From positions 1,058,860,244-1,058,924,243 of the forward strand of contig OY856412.1 of assembly GCA_963693085.1 (NCBI GenBank): a DNA stretch of 64,000 nucleotides, read 5' to 3'. The notes beneath the pieces are model-generated. The model saw only the letters and a list, made by a program, of their open reading frames with translations, did no database searches and was not told the DNA's origin. The position numbers and the translations under genes are program-made. Source of the stretch: Alisma plantago-aquatica. Lineage: Eukaryota; Streptophyta; Magnoliopsida; Alismatales; Alismataceae. Positions 34,977-47,227 of this stretch are shown here, piece by piece (position 1 is the stretch's first letter; each line of letters opens with the position of its first letter).

Positions 34977-37900
34977 TGTCAAAAAATTGTTTGTTACCCT
35001 AAGTCCACACTCCTAATGGCTACATAGCCAAAGGTAAGTGAATCGGGGTGTCCATCCCTAGAATGGATCTCATCACATATTTCACACAGGAAGTATATAT
35101 CTAAAAGAAGTAATAACAAGATATAGCAAGATACTAAAAAGGGATAGAGAAACATGTACCCATTTCTAAATTCAAGTATACCCATTTGTATTTCATTTCA
35201 TAGATTAGAGTCTTGAGTGCAGCAGATCTTCACTTGGCAACTACAAATTCTATAAACAAAACATATTAATGCTAATATTCTATGAAAGGCATGTAAATAA
35301 TTTAAGAGTATATAAATTATGCTTGGCTAGATTGAGTACTAAGCAAGAACAAGAAACAAGGTGAGGAATCTATACGATATTCTCTTATGCAAAGCACATT
35401 TTAGGTTTTTTATCCATTTATTAAAATGGATTTCTTTGTATAATGTTCAAGGTTTGTCAACATATTATAAACAAACATGAACGTAGTATTCATAGGAACA
35501 ATATCTCAATCAAGTAAGTAAGTAGAAAAGCATTCGTATGATCATACATACAAGGAATCCAATATCATAGTAGGGTCAAGACAAAATGTACCTTGTGAGT
35601 AGAGTACAAGATTAACCATTTCATTTAGAAAACCATATTAGCGACTTGACTAGATCTTTGCAATGAGTTTGTAGAGATCTTGACATTACAAATAAGTGCA
35701 AAGGATTAACCTCAGGAAGATTAGACCTCATTGTTCATGATCATGGTGTTTGGATGTGTCACCTAGATCTAGGTATCATATCTTCAACATAGGTTTTGAC
35801 ATTTCAAATAGTTATGTGACTTCCTTATAAAGTTACATTATACATCTTGGATTCATCTAGAACTTAGGGGACACATCACAACTAAGATTAGTAGTCAAGA
35901 TAAGGGTTATTAGATCATTAAATAGGTCTATCTTTAAATTTGAGCAAGCTCAAACAACATAAGCATCAACATAGTCAAACTAGTCGATATCATGCAAGAT
36001 TGTCATTATTAGAGTATAGATGAAGTCTAGTTGAGTTATGTGTCATAACAGACACCAAGATATTTATTTGGGATCATTATATAGCATGGGTTATCATTAG
36101 GGTAAGGTTTTCAAGGGACTAGAGCTTCAATTATCAACATACATGTTGTCATATTTCAAGTCAATATTTAGGCATTTAATCACCTTAGGGCACATGCATG
36201 ATTCATAAGATATTTGGGTTCATAAAGCATGATAAGTTATTGATTTAGGATTTTACATAATAATTTTAGACATAGAAGACCCACATGTGAGTTAGGTTTG
36301 GATTCAAAATCATGTATCCATATAAGGCATGATTAAAGGTTTAAAGTACATCATCAATTCAAAATAGAGTATTAGCATGAACAAGTTTGAATCTTAGTAC
36401 AACATATTTGGGGTCAAGCATGAGTGTTGAGGCACATTCAAACAAGGTTAAGAATTTAAAGAAGTAATCTTTAGCATATAGATCCATTTTAGGTCATTTA
36501 ATCACCATAAGACCCTTTTTGAGTATAAAGTTAGATGAAGTTTGAATCTTCATACATAAAGGTGTTCAACAGACTGATATTGGACTAATATTAAGACATG
36601 AGACATAAAGCATCAAGATCATTCATTCGAATAGGATAAACATCTCAAAAGATAGCATGCTTTAGAAGATATCAGGAGAAAACAAAGAAGATTTATATTG
36701 TGAAACTAGTGACATTGGATAGATCTCGTCGAGAGGATAAAAAATCATATATTACATGTCATATTTGGCCCTATATGTGAAAGATATCCATTTATGAAGA
36801 CTATAATTGAAAACTTTAGAGAAATGGGGATGGTATTATCAAGGTTAGTAGCATCATCAAGAGGCCGATCCGAGCCATAGGAAGGAGATCTGGCGGTTGG
36901 GGGCATCCACACCTCTCAGACCTATAGGTACCCCTTAGGCTGGCTATGTGGCCTCTGCGGCCTGCTTACTCCCTGGAGTCGGTCCGGTTAGCTGCGACTG
37001 GCCATCACTGGCCCACACTTGGGAGCACTTTTCTATGACTCTCGATCGAGGGCTACCTCTGCCTAACATGCTCTTACGCGCACTGTAACACGGAGGCAGG
37101 ATGATGAGGCTTGCCGAAAGTGGGGTCGAAAGTAGGGGATTCAAGATGAAAAATCCTCGTGGAAGGGTCGACCAACCAAGGAGAAGCAACCCAAGTTCAA
37201 AGATGATGCTAAAACTCACCGAAGGGGGATGGAGAAAGAATGCCCAAAAGGGTTGTGTGCTTGCGCCGCCAGAGCCAAGGATGTAAGTAGAAGGGGGAAA
37301 GGTAAAGGAAAAAGGAAAGAATAGGTTCTGAAAGAGAGGAGAACCCAGGGGAATGAAGAAAAGGAATCAACAAGGTCATCAATAGGAGCTAAAGGTGGAG
37401 GGAAGAGGGTCGCATTGTGATGCTAAGGAAGGAGTAGGTGGCGCCAACATTCTTTGCACTGGTCTGATGTACGGAGGTAGGGGACAAATACATGACCTTT
37501 GGATGAGGTGTATAATTCGTCGTAGCCAGATCCAAGGGCTCAAGATCGTTGCTCATTGGTATGAATCTCTGAATTGGTTACCCAAGGGAGTGTGGATAGC
37601 AAAGGCTAGAGGGAAGGGTAATGGGACACACACCCAGCAAAGGTAGGCCCAATAAGGGCTAAAAATGGATCAAACGGGATAAAAACAAGGTTAGACTAAG
37701 GAAATTTCAAATTAACATATCTCCTTCATCCTAGTTCCGATTTGGGAAAAACAAGATTCTTTGAAACCGTAAGAGAATTCATTACAACATTAGAATAATA
37801 ATAGGATACACATATTCACAAGGATATAATCAAAATTCAAGGAAAGAGATGATGATGTGTTACATGAAGGCAAAATTGGTCTTAATCGAATTGAGCCTCT

Positions 37901-38033
37901 TATTATTGATACATGTATACTAGATGGACTACTTGTGCATAAAAACTCATTCAAACATGAAATAAGAGGTGAGTACAAGAGAGTGGATCAAAATAGAAGT
38001 CATATTCAAAGTTTGAATCTCCAGGCTATCACA
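34977..38033 (-). repeat. 3' LTR of element D (3,057 bp)
   Basis: On the minus strand begins TGTGATAGCC and ends TTTTTTGACA. It aligns with 40447-45229 after removal of the insertions there. The stretch 36840-37640 is clearly GC-richer than the rest and has short open frames that are not preserved intact in the partner LTR. Confidence 0.85.
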
Positions 38034-38046
38034 TTCTTCCCACCTT
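38034..38046 (-). other. Polypurine tract of element D
   Basis: The minus strand reads AAGGTGGGAAGAA immediately before the LTR start TGTGATAGCC, preceded by GGGGACATAATTCC, a layout familiar from plant Ty3/gypsy 3' ends. Confidence 0.8.
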
Positions 38047-40432
38047 AAAAGGAATTATGTCCCCAAAATTAATTCAAGTCATTAATAACGATTGAGTTTT
38101 CTTTTTTTATTCAAAATCAAAATCATCATACTATTGTCATTAGGTAACATCATCACTTACAATATCCATCTCATTCTAAAATTAAGCAATTGGGCATCAT
38201 TCTCTACATGTAGTCAAATAGACCATCGTATTGGAAGTATCATCACACGAGTCACAATTTTAGAGAGATTATTCTATATATACCAAATTTGGAGAGATCA
38301 ATCAAATAGAGTTCAAGGGTAAGGAGTGACTTTCTTTCTCAACATTTAGGTTTCTAGCTTCTACATTGGCCTAGGTGGGGTTATACATCCACAATTGAGC
38401 TCTCATATTTCAACAATTCAAGACCAACATCATGTTTCGAAATCATGATTTTGTGCTCAAAATCAATGGAAGGTCCGACCCTAGTCCACATGGAGCTCAC
38501 CCCTAGGTCATAAATGGAGAGAATTAATATAATCATCGCTACAAATTTTTCAATATTTGGGAACATGAAAGTCATTAGTCATATATTGAGGGTGATTTCA
38601 AGATCTAAATAGGGTGATCATAGGAGTCAAGTTAATATAAAGATCAATGATCAAAAGTCAACATTTCATTATTTAGTATCAAGACTCAAGTGTGGACGTC
38701 AAAGTCACACTCTAAACATTTCAAAGCCATGGTTTATATTCTTATTTTATACCATATGTGTGAATTAAGGCTCTACCCTTCCTAGGGTTTTTATTGAGAT
38801 GCCATTCCAGTTTTTCTTGAGGATTCTCCAACAACATTCTAGTGCAATTTTATTTTGGATTTTCTCCATCTCCTAGGGTGCACCTTATTTACTTAATGTC
38901 CCAACATTGGGCTCAGGGTGACCTTCCCTCCTAGGCTTGGTCTTCATGTTGGTCTTCCCTCCTGGACTTGGCTTATTGGTGACCTTCCCTCTTGGGCTTG
39001 GTCTTGTTCTGTCAACCACTTCCTCAGTGGATTTTTCTTATGTCCCTTAGAGATGGCATAGTCAGGTTTTAAAGAATTTAATCAATATCTATTCTTTCAT
39101 GCTTTGTATACTTAGCCCTCCAAACATTTAGTGATATTAAAGGTTATCTCAATTCTTAAACCGATTGATTAAATCACCCTTATATGGGTGATCATTCATC
39201 CATATACAATAATTGAGAAATATTTCGAGCATTATTCAACATTTCATGGCATCAACATTGAGTTTATTTTCATAATATTCATGGTTGATGAATGATTGGG
39301 GCCTAGGTATTCCTAGGAACTTGACCACTATCTATAGTCAACATCATTATATTCCAAGATCATCATTAAATTGAGATTTTGAGTTCGAGTATCAACATCA
39401 TCATAGATATAACCCATTAGGGAATTAGGTAAAGAATTCAAAGTTTTGTGGAAGGGGTCTCCTTTCCAAGCTCTAAATAATCAATATGATGACAATTCAG
39501 AGGTAGACATAATGGGGGTGTGACCTAGGTTAGGGGAGTTTCGAGTCAACTACTGCCCTAATTTAACACATTAGTTTACATTGGTCATGAGTTATCAAAC
39601 ATATCCAAATAGGGTGAGTGTCAACTATTAAATCGTATTTCACAAGGTCATCTGTCAAACATCAAGATCATAATAGGGGAATCATACTTTAAGATTTTCT
39701 AAGATCAAAGTCATAATTTCATTCGCTTCCTTTTAAGATCAAGGTAAGGTAGATTTTGGAATCTGAGAAGTCAAATTGAGAACTCAAGAGTCTTATCATA
39801 GTGGGGCTAGAGTGATATTCATGTCCATCATGTTTATTCAAAATTTAGCTTGCAAAAGAGGCATGGAAGTAATAGGGAAATGACTCATGTATAGTCGTAT
39901 TAGAGTATGTAACGTGATACATTTCAATAGGTGAGTTTTGTTTAGATATGTTTGAGGTTTGATCACAATATGGACAACATAGGTTTCATCAATAGGGACT
40001 CTATCAAACATGGGGTATAGAACATAATTTCCATCTTATACCACCATCATCAAGGATTTACCTCAAACATAGAACAGACTTATATCCAATTGGTAACATT
40101 GAGTTTGTGTGAACTTTACAAATTCGTACATTACTTTCACAAGTACTTTCATTTATCAAATAGGGTCTTTCATTCAAGATCATATCATCATATAGATCAA
40201 TTTTCATGAGTTCAATTCAATTTTAGTTTTCCCATGCATAAGCTACCCATAATCGAGAAATCATGTGATTAATAGTCATGACAAGAATCACATGAGAAGA
40301 TGAGAAATTAAGTAATAATCATATAATGGGTGGCTCAGGATAGTCCTTAAAGAAGAGGTGAGATGCTAGAAGACTCTCTAAGCTTTAGGGGAATATGTTG
40401 TATGCCTACACATATAGAGGCATGTGTGTTTC
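38047..40432 (-). other. Internal region of element D, no coding capacity seen
   Basis: About 2.4 kb of AT-rich sequence between polypurine tract and primer site, without any open frame over about 65 codons and without recognisable retroelement protein motifs on either strand. Its 3' part (38047 to about 38700) is shared with element E. It contains a three-unit minisatellite at 38919-39012. Confidence 0.75.
38919..39012. repeat. About 31-bp minisatellite, three units
   Basis: Three imperfect units built on TGACCTTCCCTCCTAGGCTT starting near 38919, 38950 and 38980. Confidence 0.7.
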
Positions 40433-40444
40433 TCTCTGATACCA
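40433..40444 (-). other. Primer-binding site of element D
   Basis: The minus strand reads TGGTATCAGAGA, matching 11 of 12 bases of the initiator-Met tRNA consensus, two bases after the LTR end ATGACA at 40447. This shows D arose by retrotransposition with tRNA priming. Confidence 0.85.
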
Positions 40445-41284
40445 TTTGTCATGGACCTATTTGTTACCCTAACTCATCACTCCTAATGGTTACACAACCA
40501 AAGGCGAGTGGACTGGGGCCTGTGTCTCTAGAATGGATCTCATCACATATTTCACATAGGTATTATATATCTGAAAATAGTAACAACAAGATATAGCAAT
40601 ATACTAAAAGGGATAGAGAAACATGTATCCATTTCTAGATTCAAGTATACCCATTTGTATTTCATTTTAGAGCTTAGAGTCTTGAGTGCAATGAATCTTC
40701 ATTTGGCAACAAAAAATTTGATAAACAAAACAAATTAATGCTAAAGAATTAAGTATGTTATGAAAAGGCATGTAAATAGTTTAAGAATATATAAATTATG
40801 CTTGGCTAGATCGAGTACTAAGCAAGAACAAAAAATAAGGTGAGGAAACTAGATGACATTCTCTAATGAAAAGCCTGTTTTAGGTTTCTTTATCCATTAT
40901 ATTAAAATGTATTTCTTTGTTTAATGTTTAAGGTTTGTCAACATATGATAACCAAATATGAACATAGTATTCATAAGAACAATAGCTCAACCAAGTAAGT
41001 ATCCAAGCATTCATATGAGCATACATACAAGGAAGCCAATATCATAGTAGGGTCAAGAGAAAAATGTACCTTGCGAGTAGAGTACAAGATTGACCATTTC
41101 ATTTATGAAACAATATGAACAACTTGACTAGATATTGACAATGAGTCCATAGAGATCCTGACATTACAAATAAGTATAGAAGGATTAAACTCAGCAATAG
41201 GCCTTGTTTTTCATGATCATGGTGGTTGGATGTGTCACCTAGATCTAGGTATCATATCTTCAACATATGTTTCCACATTTCAAC

Positions 41285-42773
41285 TAGGGATGGAAATTTT
41301 ACCCACTAATCCAGTCCCACCTAGACCAAAACCTAACTAAACCCAATTTATTGTGAGGTAGTTGGGGCTTAATTTTAAATGGGGTCGAATGGGGATACAA
41401 TGTTATGATCCATTTATTCACCTAACCCCCATTGAGACCCATCGAGACCCACTCGTTCCTTTAGTTAGTCTGCCAACATACATCACCCAAACTCTTCCAC
41501 TTAAGAGAGTTCTCTTCCTCCCTCCATCTGATGCCATCGAACTGTGCGGCTTGTTGTTCTCTGTGCTCCACTACACTTCCAGTCTCACACTTCTAGTTTC
41601 TGGTGAAGTAGCATTTTCCGCTGGGTTACCATCGTGAAGAAGGTTCCTCTCCAAGGCACCACTGTGAAGGCAATTACTCTCCATGAATGAAGCGTCTACC
41701 ATGATCGCCGCTTCCCAGAAGTCGAGTGCTACATGGAAAAACCTACCTCAGATCCTCTCTGCCTTAGCCACAACCAAACAAACACAAAGAGGTAGCACCG
41801 CCCAACTGCTATTTCCTTTCTCCCCGACACATCCATCTCTTCCATCATCTCTAATTGCGATACCACTACTTTCCCAACTCAAGAATACTCTCACGGTACA
41901 GTGCTTCCATGGACACAAGTACTACACAATTGGCATATGAACCTATAGAAGGGACCATGGCCAAGGAAATTTTGTCTCCCACACATTTGGTTATCGAGCT
42001 GTCAGTTGTCACAGGTCGTTGCTCAGTGGTTGGTCATTTGGTTGCATGTCATCAGCGTGAAGGCACCTAAAATAACCGAAGAACACATGGAATCTATTGC
42101 ATATGCATGTTTTCTACAAGAATCCCCATTACTTCACAACACCTACAGTGGAGTCAATGTTTGGTATCTGAAGCAAATTGAATTTCGATATTCGAACCAT
42201 TTAATCCTTCTTATGTTGTCTGTCTCAGATCCTCTTGCTTACTGCATCGAGTATAATGACCCATCATCAAGACGCTTTTGTCAATTTGATAAGGTCATTA
42301 TATGTTTACTGAAATGTCTGACTGATGTTCTTGTAGATGAAATGATTCTTTTGTAATAATTTTAGTTGCACTTTGTTTCTTAAGATATTAAAGATTTAAC
42401 TCCATTTTCGTTCTATATTTCACATGGATATTGTTGGATGTATTGAATATAAAAACCTAAAATTTGATTTGCAAAAACTTGACGCAATTTGTAAATATTA
42501 ATAACTGGTTACTTAAATTGACCACGGCGCAATTTATCCTCTATGTATAGTGCATGTTGATAAAAAACAATGCATATATATATATAGTTAATTGGTCTAG
42601 TAGCCTGTCACATCACTGGGTAGTAATGGGGACCTATTTACAAATGGTTTGGGTATGGGGTGGGGGTTCCTCCCTTTAGATCTATATGGGTTTATTTGGT
42701 TATGGGTCCTATGGTAAATGGGTTATGATGGGTTGGGTATGGGTTCGCAAAACCCACCCTATTGCCATCCCTA
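41285..42773. mobile_element. Non-autonomous hAT-type DNA transposon (1,489 bp)
   Basis: Terminal inverted repeats: left TAGGGATGGAAAT, right (minus strand) TAGGGATGGCAAT. It is flanked by a perfect 8-bp duplication ATTTCAAC (41277-41284 and 42774-42781), the size and end type characteristic of hAT elements. The empty site is visible in the partner LTR of D (near 35800, GACATTTCAAATAG). Subterminal stretches are rich in GGGTATGGGT-like motifs. The interior has short frames, for example 42006-42356 (116 codons), in which I recognise no transposase; the 41470-42000 part is GC-richer and could be acquired sequence. Orientation cannot be fixed. Confidence 0.9.
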
Positions 42774-43933
42774 ATTTCAACTAGTTATGCGAGTTCACTA
42801 TCAAGTTACACTATACATCTTGGATTCATCTAGAACTTAGGGGACACATCACAACTAAGATTAGTGGTCAAGATAAGGGTTATTAGATCATTAAATAGGT
42901 CTATCTTAAGATTTGCACAAGCTCAAGCAACATAAGCATCAACAATGTCAAACTAGCTGATATCATGCAAGATTGTCATCATTAGAGTATAGATGAAGTC
43001 TACTTGAGTTGTGTGTCATGACAAACATCAACATACTGATTTGAGATCATTATATAGCATGGCTGATCATTAGGGAAAGGTTTTCAAGAGACTAGAGCTT
43101 CAAATATCAGCATACATACTAGGTCATATTTCAAGTCAAGATTTAGGCATTGAATCACCTTAGGGCATATTCATGATTCACAAGGTATTTGGGTGCACAA
43201 AGCATGGTAAATTACTAATTTAGGAGTTCACATAATCATTTTAGACATAGAAGACCTACATTGAGTTAGGTTTGAGATTCAACATCATGTATCCATATAA
43301 GGCATAATTTAAGGTTCAAAGTACATCATCAATTCAAAATAAAGTACTAGCATGAACAAGTTCGAATCTTAGTCCAACATACATCAAAACTTACTGATAT
43401 GGGGTCAAGCATGAACATTTAGGCACATTCAAACAATGCTAAGCATTTAAATAAGTAATCTTTAGCATATCGATCCACTTTAGGTCATTTAAATACCATA
43501 AGACCCTGTTTGAGTATAAAGTTTGATAAAGTTTGAATGTTAATACATAAAGGTGTTCAAGAGACTCATATTGGACTACTATTAAGACATGAGACATAAA
43601 ACATCAAGATCATTCATTCAAATAGGATCCACATCTCAAAAGACATCAAAAGCATGCTTTAGAAGATATCAGGAGAAAACAAAGAAGATTTAGATTTTAA
43701 AACTAGTGCCATTGGATAGATCTCTTTGAGAGAATAAAAAATCATAAATTACATGTCATATTTGGCCCTAGGATGTGAAAGATATCCATTTTTAAAGATT
43801 TTAATTGAAAACTTTGGAGAAAGGGGGAGAGTGTTATGAGCCACAGGAGGGCAATCCGACAGTTGGGGACATCCGCACCTCTTAGACCTACAGGTACCCC
43901 ATGAGTTGACTCTGTGGAGTTAGCGGCCTGCTT

Positions 43934-44172
43934 ATGTTCCGTTTGGTAAAGCGATGTGATTTTCCGGGAAGAAATGGGGCAAGGTCGGGCAGGTTGCAAT
44001 TGCTCATAACCACTGTTACCAAATGCAAAATCACTCACTGCTTTGAATTTGTATTGTTTTTAGTGTTAAGTAGTGTTCAAAGGTAGCTTTTTCTCACCGA
44101 ATAAAAATCTTGCAATGATCCATCTCACTGCACCATAGTGTTGGCTCACCAACCGTGTTGCCAAACACTGCA
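43934..44172. mobile_element. Tourist-like MITE (239 bp)
   Basis: Flanked by TTA on both sides (43931-43933 and 44173-44175) and absent from the matching place of the other D LTR (near 36970, CTTACTCCCTGG). Ends read inwards TGTTCCGTTTGGTAA (left) and TGCAGTGTTTGGCAA (right, minus strand), an imperfect inverted repeat. The TTA duplication and GTTTGG-type ends fit the PIF/Harbinger-related Tourist group. It has no coding capacity. Confidence 0.8.
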
Positions 44173-45229
44173 TTACTCCGTGGACTCAGTCTGGTCGGTT
44201 GTGACTAGTCGTCACTTTCCCACGTTCACAGAGCATTAGTCCATGACTCCTGGTCGAGGGATACCTCTGCCCGACGTGCTCTTGCGTGCACCATAACACA
44301 ATGGCAGGATGAAGAGGCTCACCGGAAGTAGAGGTCGGAAGTAGGGGTTTGAGTTAGAAAATCCTTACAGAATGGTCGACCAACCAAGGAGAAGCAACCC
44401 CCCGAGTTTAAAGGTGATGCTAAAACTCACTGAAGGAGGTTGGAGCAAGAATGCCCAAAAGGGTTGGGTGTTTGCGCCACCACGACGAGGCAGCAAGAAG
44501 AAGGGGAAAAGGGATAGGAAAAAGGCACGAATAGGTTTAGAACGAGAGGGGAGCCGAGGGGAATCAAGAAAGTAAATTGATGGGGTTGTCAATATGAGAT
44601 AAAGGTGGAGGGAAGAGGGTCAATTTGTGTAGCCAAGGCAGGAGTAGGTGGTGCCACTGTTCTTTGCATTGGTCAGATGTACAGACGTAGGGGACAAATT
44701 CACGATAGTTGGATGAGGGGTGTAATCCTTCATAGCCAGATCCAAGGGCTCAGATCATTGCTCACTCGTCTGAGGATCCTAATTGGTTGACTAAGGGAGT
44801 GAGGATAGAAAAGGCTAGAGGGAATGGTAATCAAAAGTAGGCCCAATAAGGGCTAAGAAATGGGTTTAAAAGGGATCAAAATAAGGTCAGACCAAGAAAA
44901 TTTCAATTGAACATATCTCCTTCATCCTAGCTCTGACTTGGGAAAAATAAGATGCCTTGAAACCATAAGAGAAACCCCTAAAATATGAGAATAATAATAG
45001 TATACAAATGTTTACAACAATATAATCAATATTCAAGGAAATAGATGATGATGTGTTACATGAAGGCAAAATTGGTCCTAATCAAATTGAGCATCTTCTT
45101 GGTGATACCTGTATACTAGATGGACTAATTGTGCATCAAAACTAATTAAAACATGAAATAAGAGGTGAATAAAAGAGAGAGGATCAAAACATAAGTCATA
45201 TTCAAAATTTGAATTTCTAGATTATCACA

Positions 45230-47227
45230 TTTATTCTTTATGTTACAGTTTGTCCAACCACATTATAGTTTATTTCTAAGTACAAAGAAACTTCATAAAG
45301 TCACCAATATTTCTAGTCAAAATTGTTTGCAGTGGATATATGCTTGGATTAATGTGAGCCACTTTACCTTCTATCTAATAGGTGATATAGAGGAGAGAAA
45401 CCATCATTTATATAAATGCATCTATTTGTTTTTCTAATAGAATTGAAGTTTATTTTATTTTCCTTCTTAGCAAGAGCAATCAGACTCTTTTTACATATAC
45501 AGTTTAAGTCAGTATATTACAACATACCTACTGTCTATACAATTTACTCATTTATATTACAAGATTTTCTAAAACAATATGATATGTCCAAATAAGTTCT
45601 GGGTTGCTTGATCACAGCCACTACATCTGACATTTAGTTTGAACTATGTACATGGCAACCACGTGGGGCATATCCTAGTTATGAGTCAATTGTGAACATG
45701 TTCATAGAGTGAACATTATTTAAAGGTCTCATACTCATTCATCTAGGTGTCATCGGAATTCTTTCCTTATTGTACAGACTTATTCTCATCTTTTTTGACC
45801 AATCTTAACAGAATACAAGGCGGGGGGAGGAAGTTGACAGCCTACTAGTGGTACTTCCAAGCAACCAGATCATGTGTCCATGACCCTAACCACCATTTCA
45901 ACCATGGAAGAAAAGGGACAACATGATGAATCATTCATGTTGCTTCAATTTTGGCAATTAAGTGGTGAGCTCGATAACTTTGGAGGAGATAGAAAAATTA
46001 TAGTATAACTTAGAAAATGGGTGTGTGTGGATGTGGAGGTTACACTAGATGTGATTGAAGAGGAACACCATTGTTTCATTGGCGAGTGGGGACGTTTGGA
46101 TTTTTTTCTTCTATGGTGTCAATGAGTCAGCTAGATATATCTTCAATATTTTTCCTTTCTCAATTTGTTTCTCCTATGGAAAGGAATTCATCATTGTTTC
46201 AATAGAAAATCCCTAAACAATTATTGTTATAAAATGAAGACAGATTCAAAGTTGGTTGCAATAACTTTCTAAATAGACAAAATTCTTTGACATCTCTAAA
46301 CACATTGTTGTTTGATGAGTCACTACTATACAACCATATTTGTTAGAATGTACCAAATTATAGTAAAAGTAACTACATTGTACAAAATGTAATCATTTCA
46401 CCCCAAAAGTAATTAAACTACATAAAAAGTAACTATTTAGTACAAAAATAGTTATCACTTGTTAAAAGTAAAAAATAAAGTGAAGACAATTGGATCCTAA
46501 ATAAGCAAGTTCTAGCAAGTATGGGTATGGGTTATAAAACCTTCCCCATCGACATCCCTACTCACACAAACCAAAAATACCACCACCAAGCCTATATGGT
46601 CATGTCATACCCAGTTCCATGGATAGTGGGGGGACAAATGTGTGGCATGCATTGGTGAGTTCGAGAAATGGAACAAGTCATCTCGTCATGATTGATCTGC
46701 AAGAGTTTTTTCCATGATGCAATTGTAGGTATCATAGAAATTTACATGCCTTCATATTCTCCATTCAGAAGCAAATAACCTCTAAGTTAGCAATCATTCT
46801 TAAGTGTCATAGATTCCATTCTTCAAACATTAGCTTGTAGAAAGACACACAAAATGGAAACAACTTTTTTTTGTATGGATCCAGAATAAACATGCAAACA
46901 CAAAAGTCATTCTTAGTTGGATGACTAGGGCTTCTTTCCTTCATCCAAAGTGTGTACATCAAGAGAAATATTCACAATAAAGAAGATGATGGATGGAGTG
47001 AAGGCTGCTTAATAAACATAGACAATATGAGGAAAAATTTTGAAAATGCTGAGCCATTAATACATTTAAATGCCGTCTATTTGTTTCAAAGATTAGTGAT
47101 CTTAAGTGAGAAATGTCATCATGACAGAGTATGGTTAAAAAAGTTATTGGGGGCCATATGTAGTTGCTTAGCGTGTAGGTGAAACTTTGAAAGATGGTTG
47201 ACCTATGATGGCAATCCAAACTATGAA
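45230..47227. other. About 2 kb of unassigned sequence
   Basis: AT-rich DNA between element D and element F. No LTR, primer site or recognisable protein is seen. Short frames such as 46952-47182 (76 codons, plus strand) have no motif I recognise. The stretch 46300-46480 is rich in AAAAGTAACT-like repeats. A hAT-like terminus lies at its centre-right (46560). Confidence 0.5.
46515..46560. mobile_element. Terminal fragment of a second hAT-like element
   Basis: TATGGGTATGGGTTATAAAA followed by CCTTCCCCATCGACATCCCTA resembles the right end of the hAT element at 42773 (GGGTATGGGTTCGCAAAACCC...CCATCCCTA). The opposite TAGGGATG end and an 8-bp duplication were not found, so only this end is supported. 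Confidence 0.45.

Larger units (their letters stand above)
34977..45229 (-). mobile_element. Element D: complete LARD-like non-coding LTR element
   Basis: Minus strand: 5' LTR 40447-45229, primer site, 2.4-kb internal region, polypurine tract, 3' LTR 34977-38033. Flanks are TTTCT (34972-34976) and TTTAT (45230-45234), a 5-bp duplication with one mismatch. The internal region shows no gag, protease, RT, RNase H or integrase similarity. It would depend on enzymes from another element. The LTR end and polypurine context resemble Tekay-type chromoviruses, so a Tekay relative is a plausible helper; this is inference. It was later hit by a hAT element and a MITE in its 5' LTR. Confidence 0.85.
40447..45229 (-). 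repeat. 5' LTR of element D, carrying two insertions
   Basis: On the minus strand begins TGTGATAATC and ends ATGACA. Total 4,783 bp, but about 3.0-3.3 kb when the hAT element (41285-42773 plus one duplicated target) and the MITE (43934-44172 plus TTA) are removed. This agrees with the 3,057-bp partner. A GC-rich part corresponds to 43830-44830. Confidence 0.85.

Noticed and set aside
42006..42356. 116-codon frame as hAT transposase
   Set aside because: No dimerisation (hATC), zinc-finger BED or catalytic motif of hAT transposases was recognised, and 1.5 kb is short for an autonomous copy.
44372..44575. Basic 67-codon frame in the D 5' LTR with a counterpart at 37101-37286
   Set aside because: The two LTR copies should encode the same product if real, but the frames start and end differently and are short; the similarity is explained by LTR identity.
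34977..45229. Segmental duplication of host DNA (35-38 kb and 40.5-45.2 kb similar)
   Set aside because: The similarity is bounded by TG...CA ends, a primer site, a polypurine tract and a target duplication, so it is an LTR pair.
46952..47182. 76-codon frame as a host gene exon
   Set aside because: There are no recognisable motif, splice context or neighbouring exons; the length is within chance expectation for AT-rich DNA.
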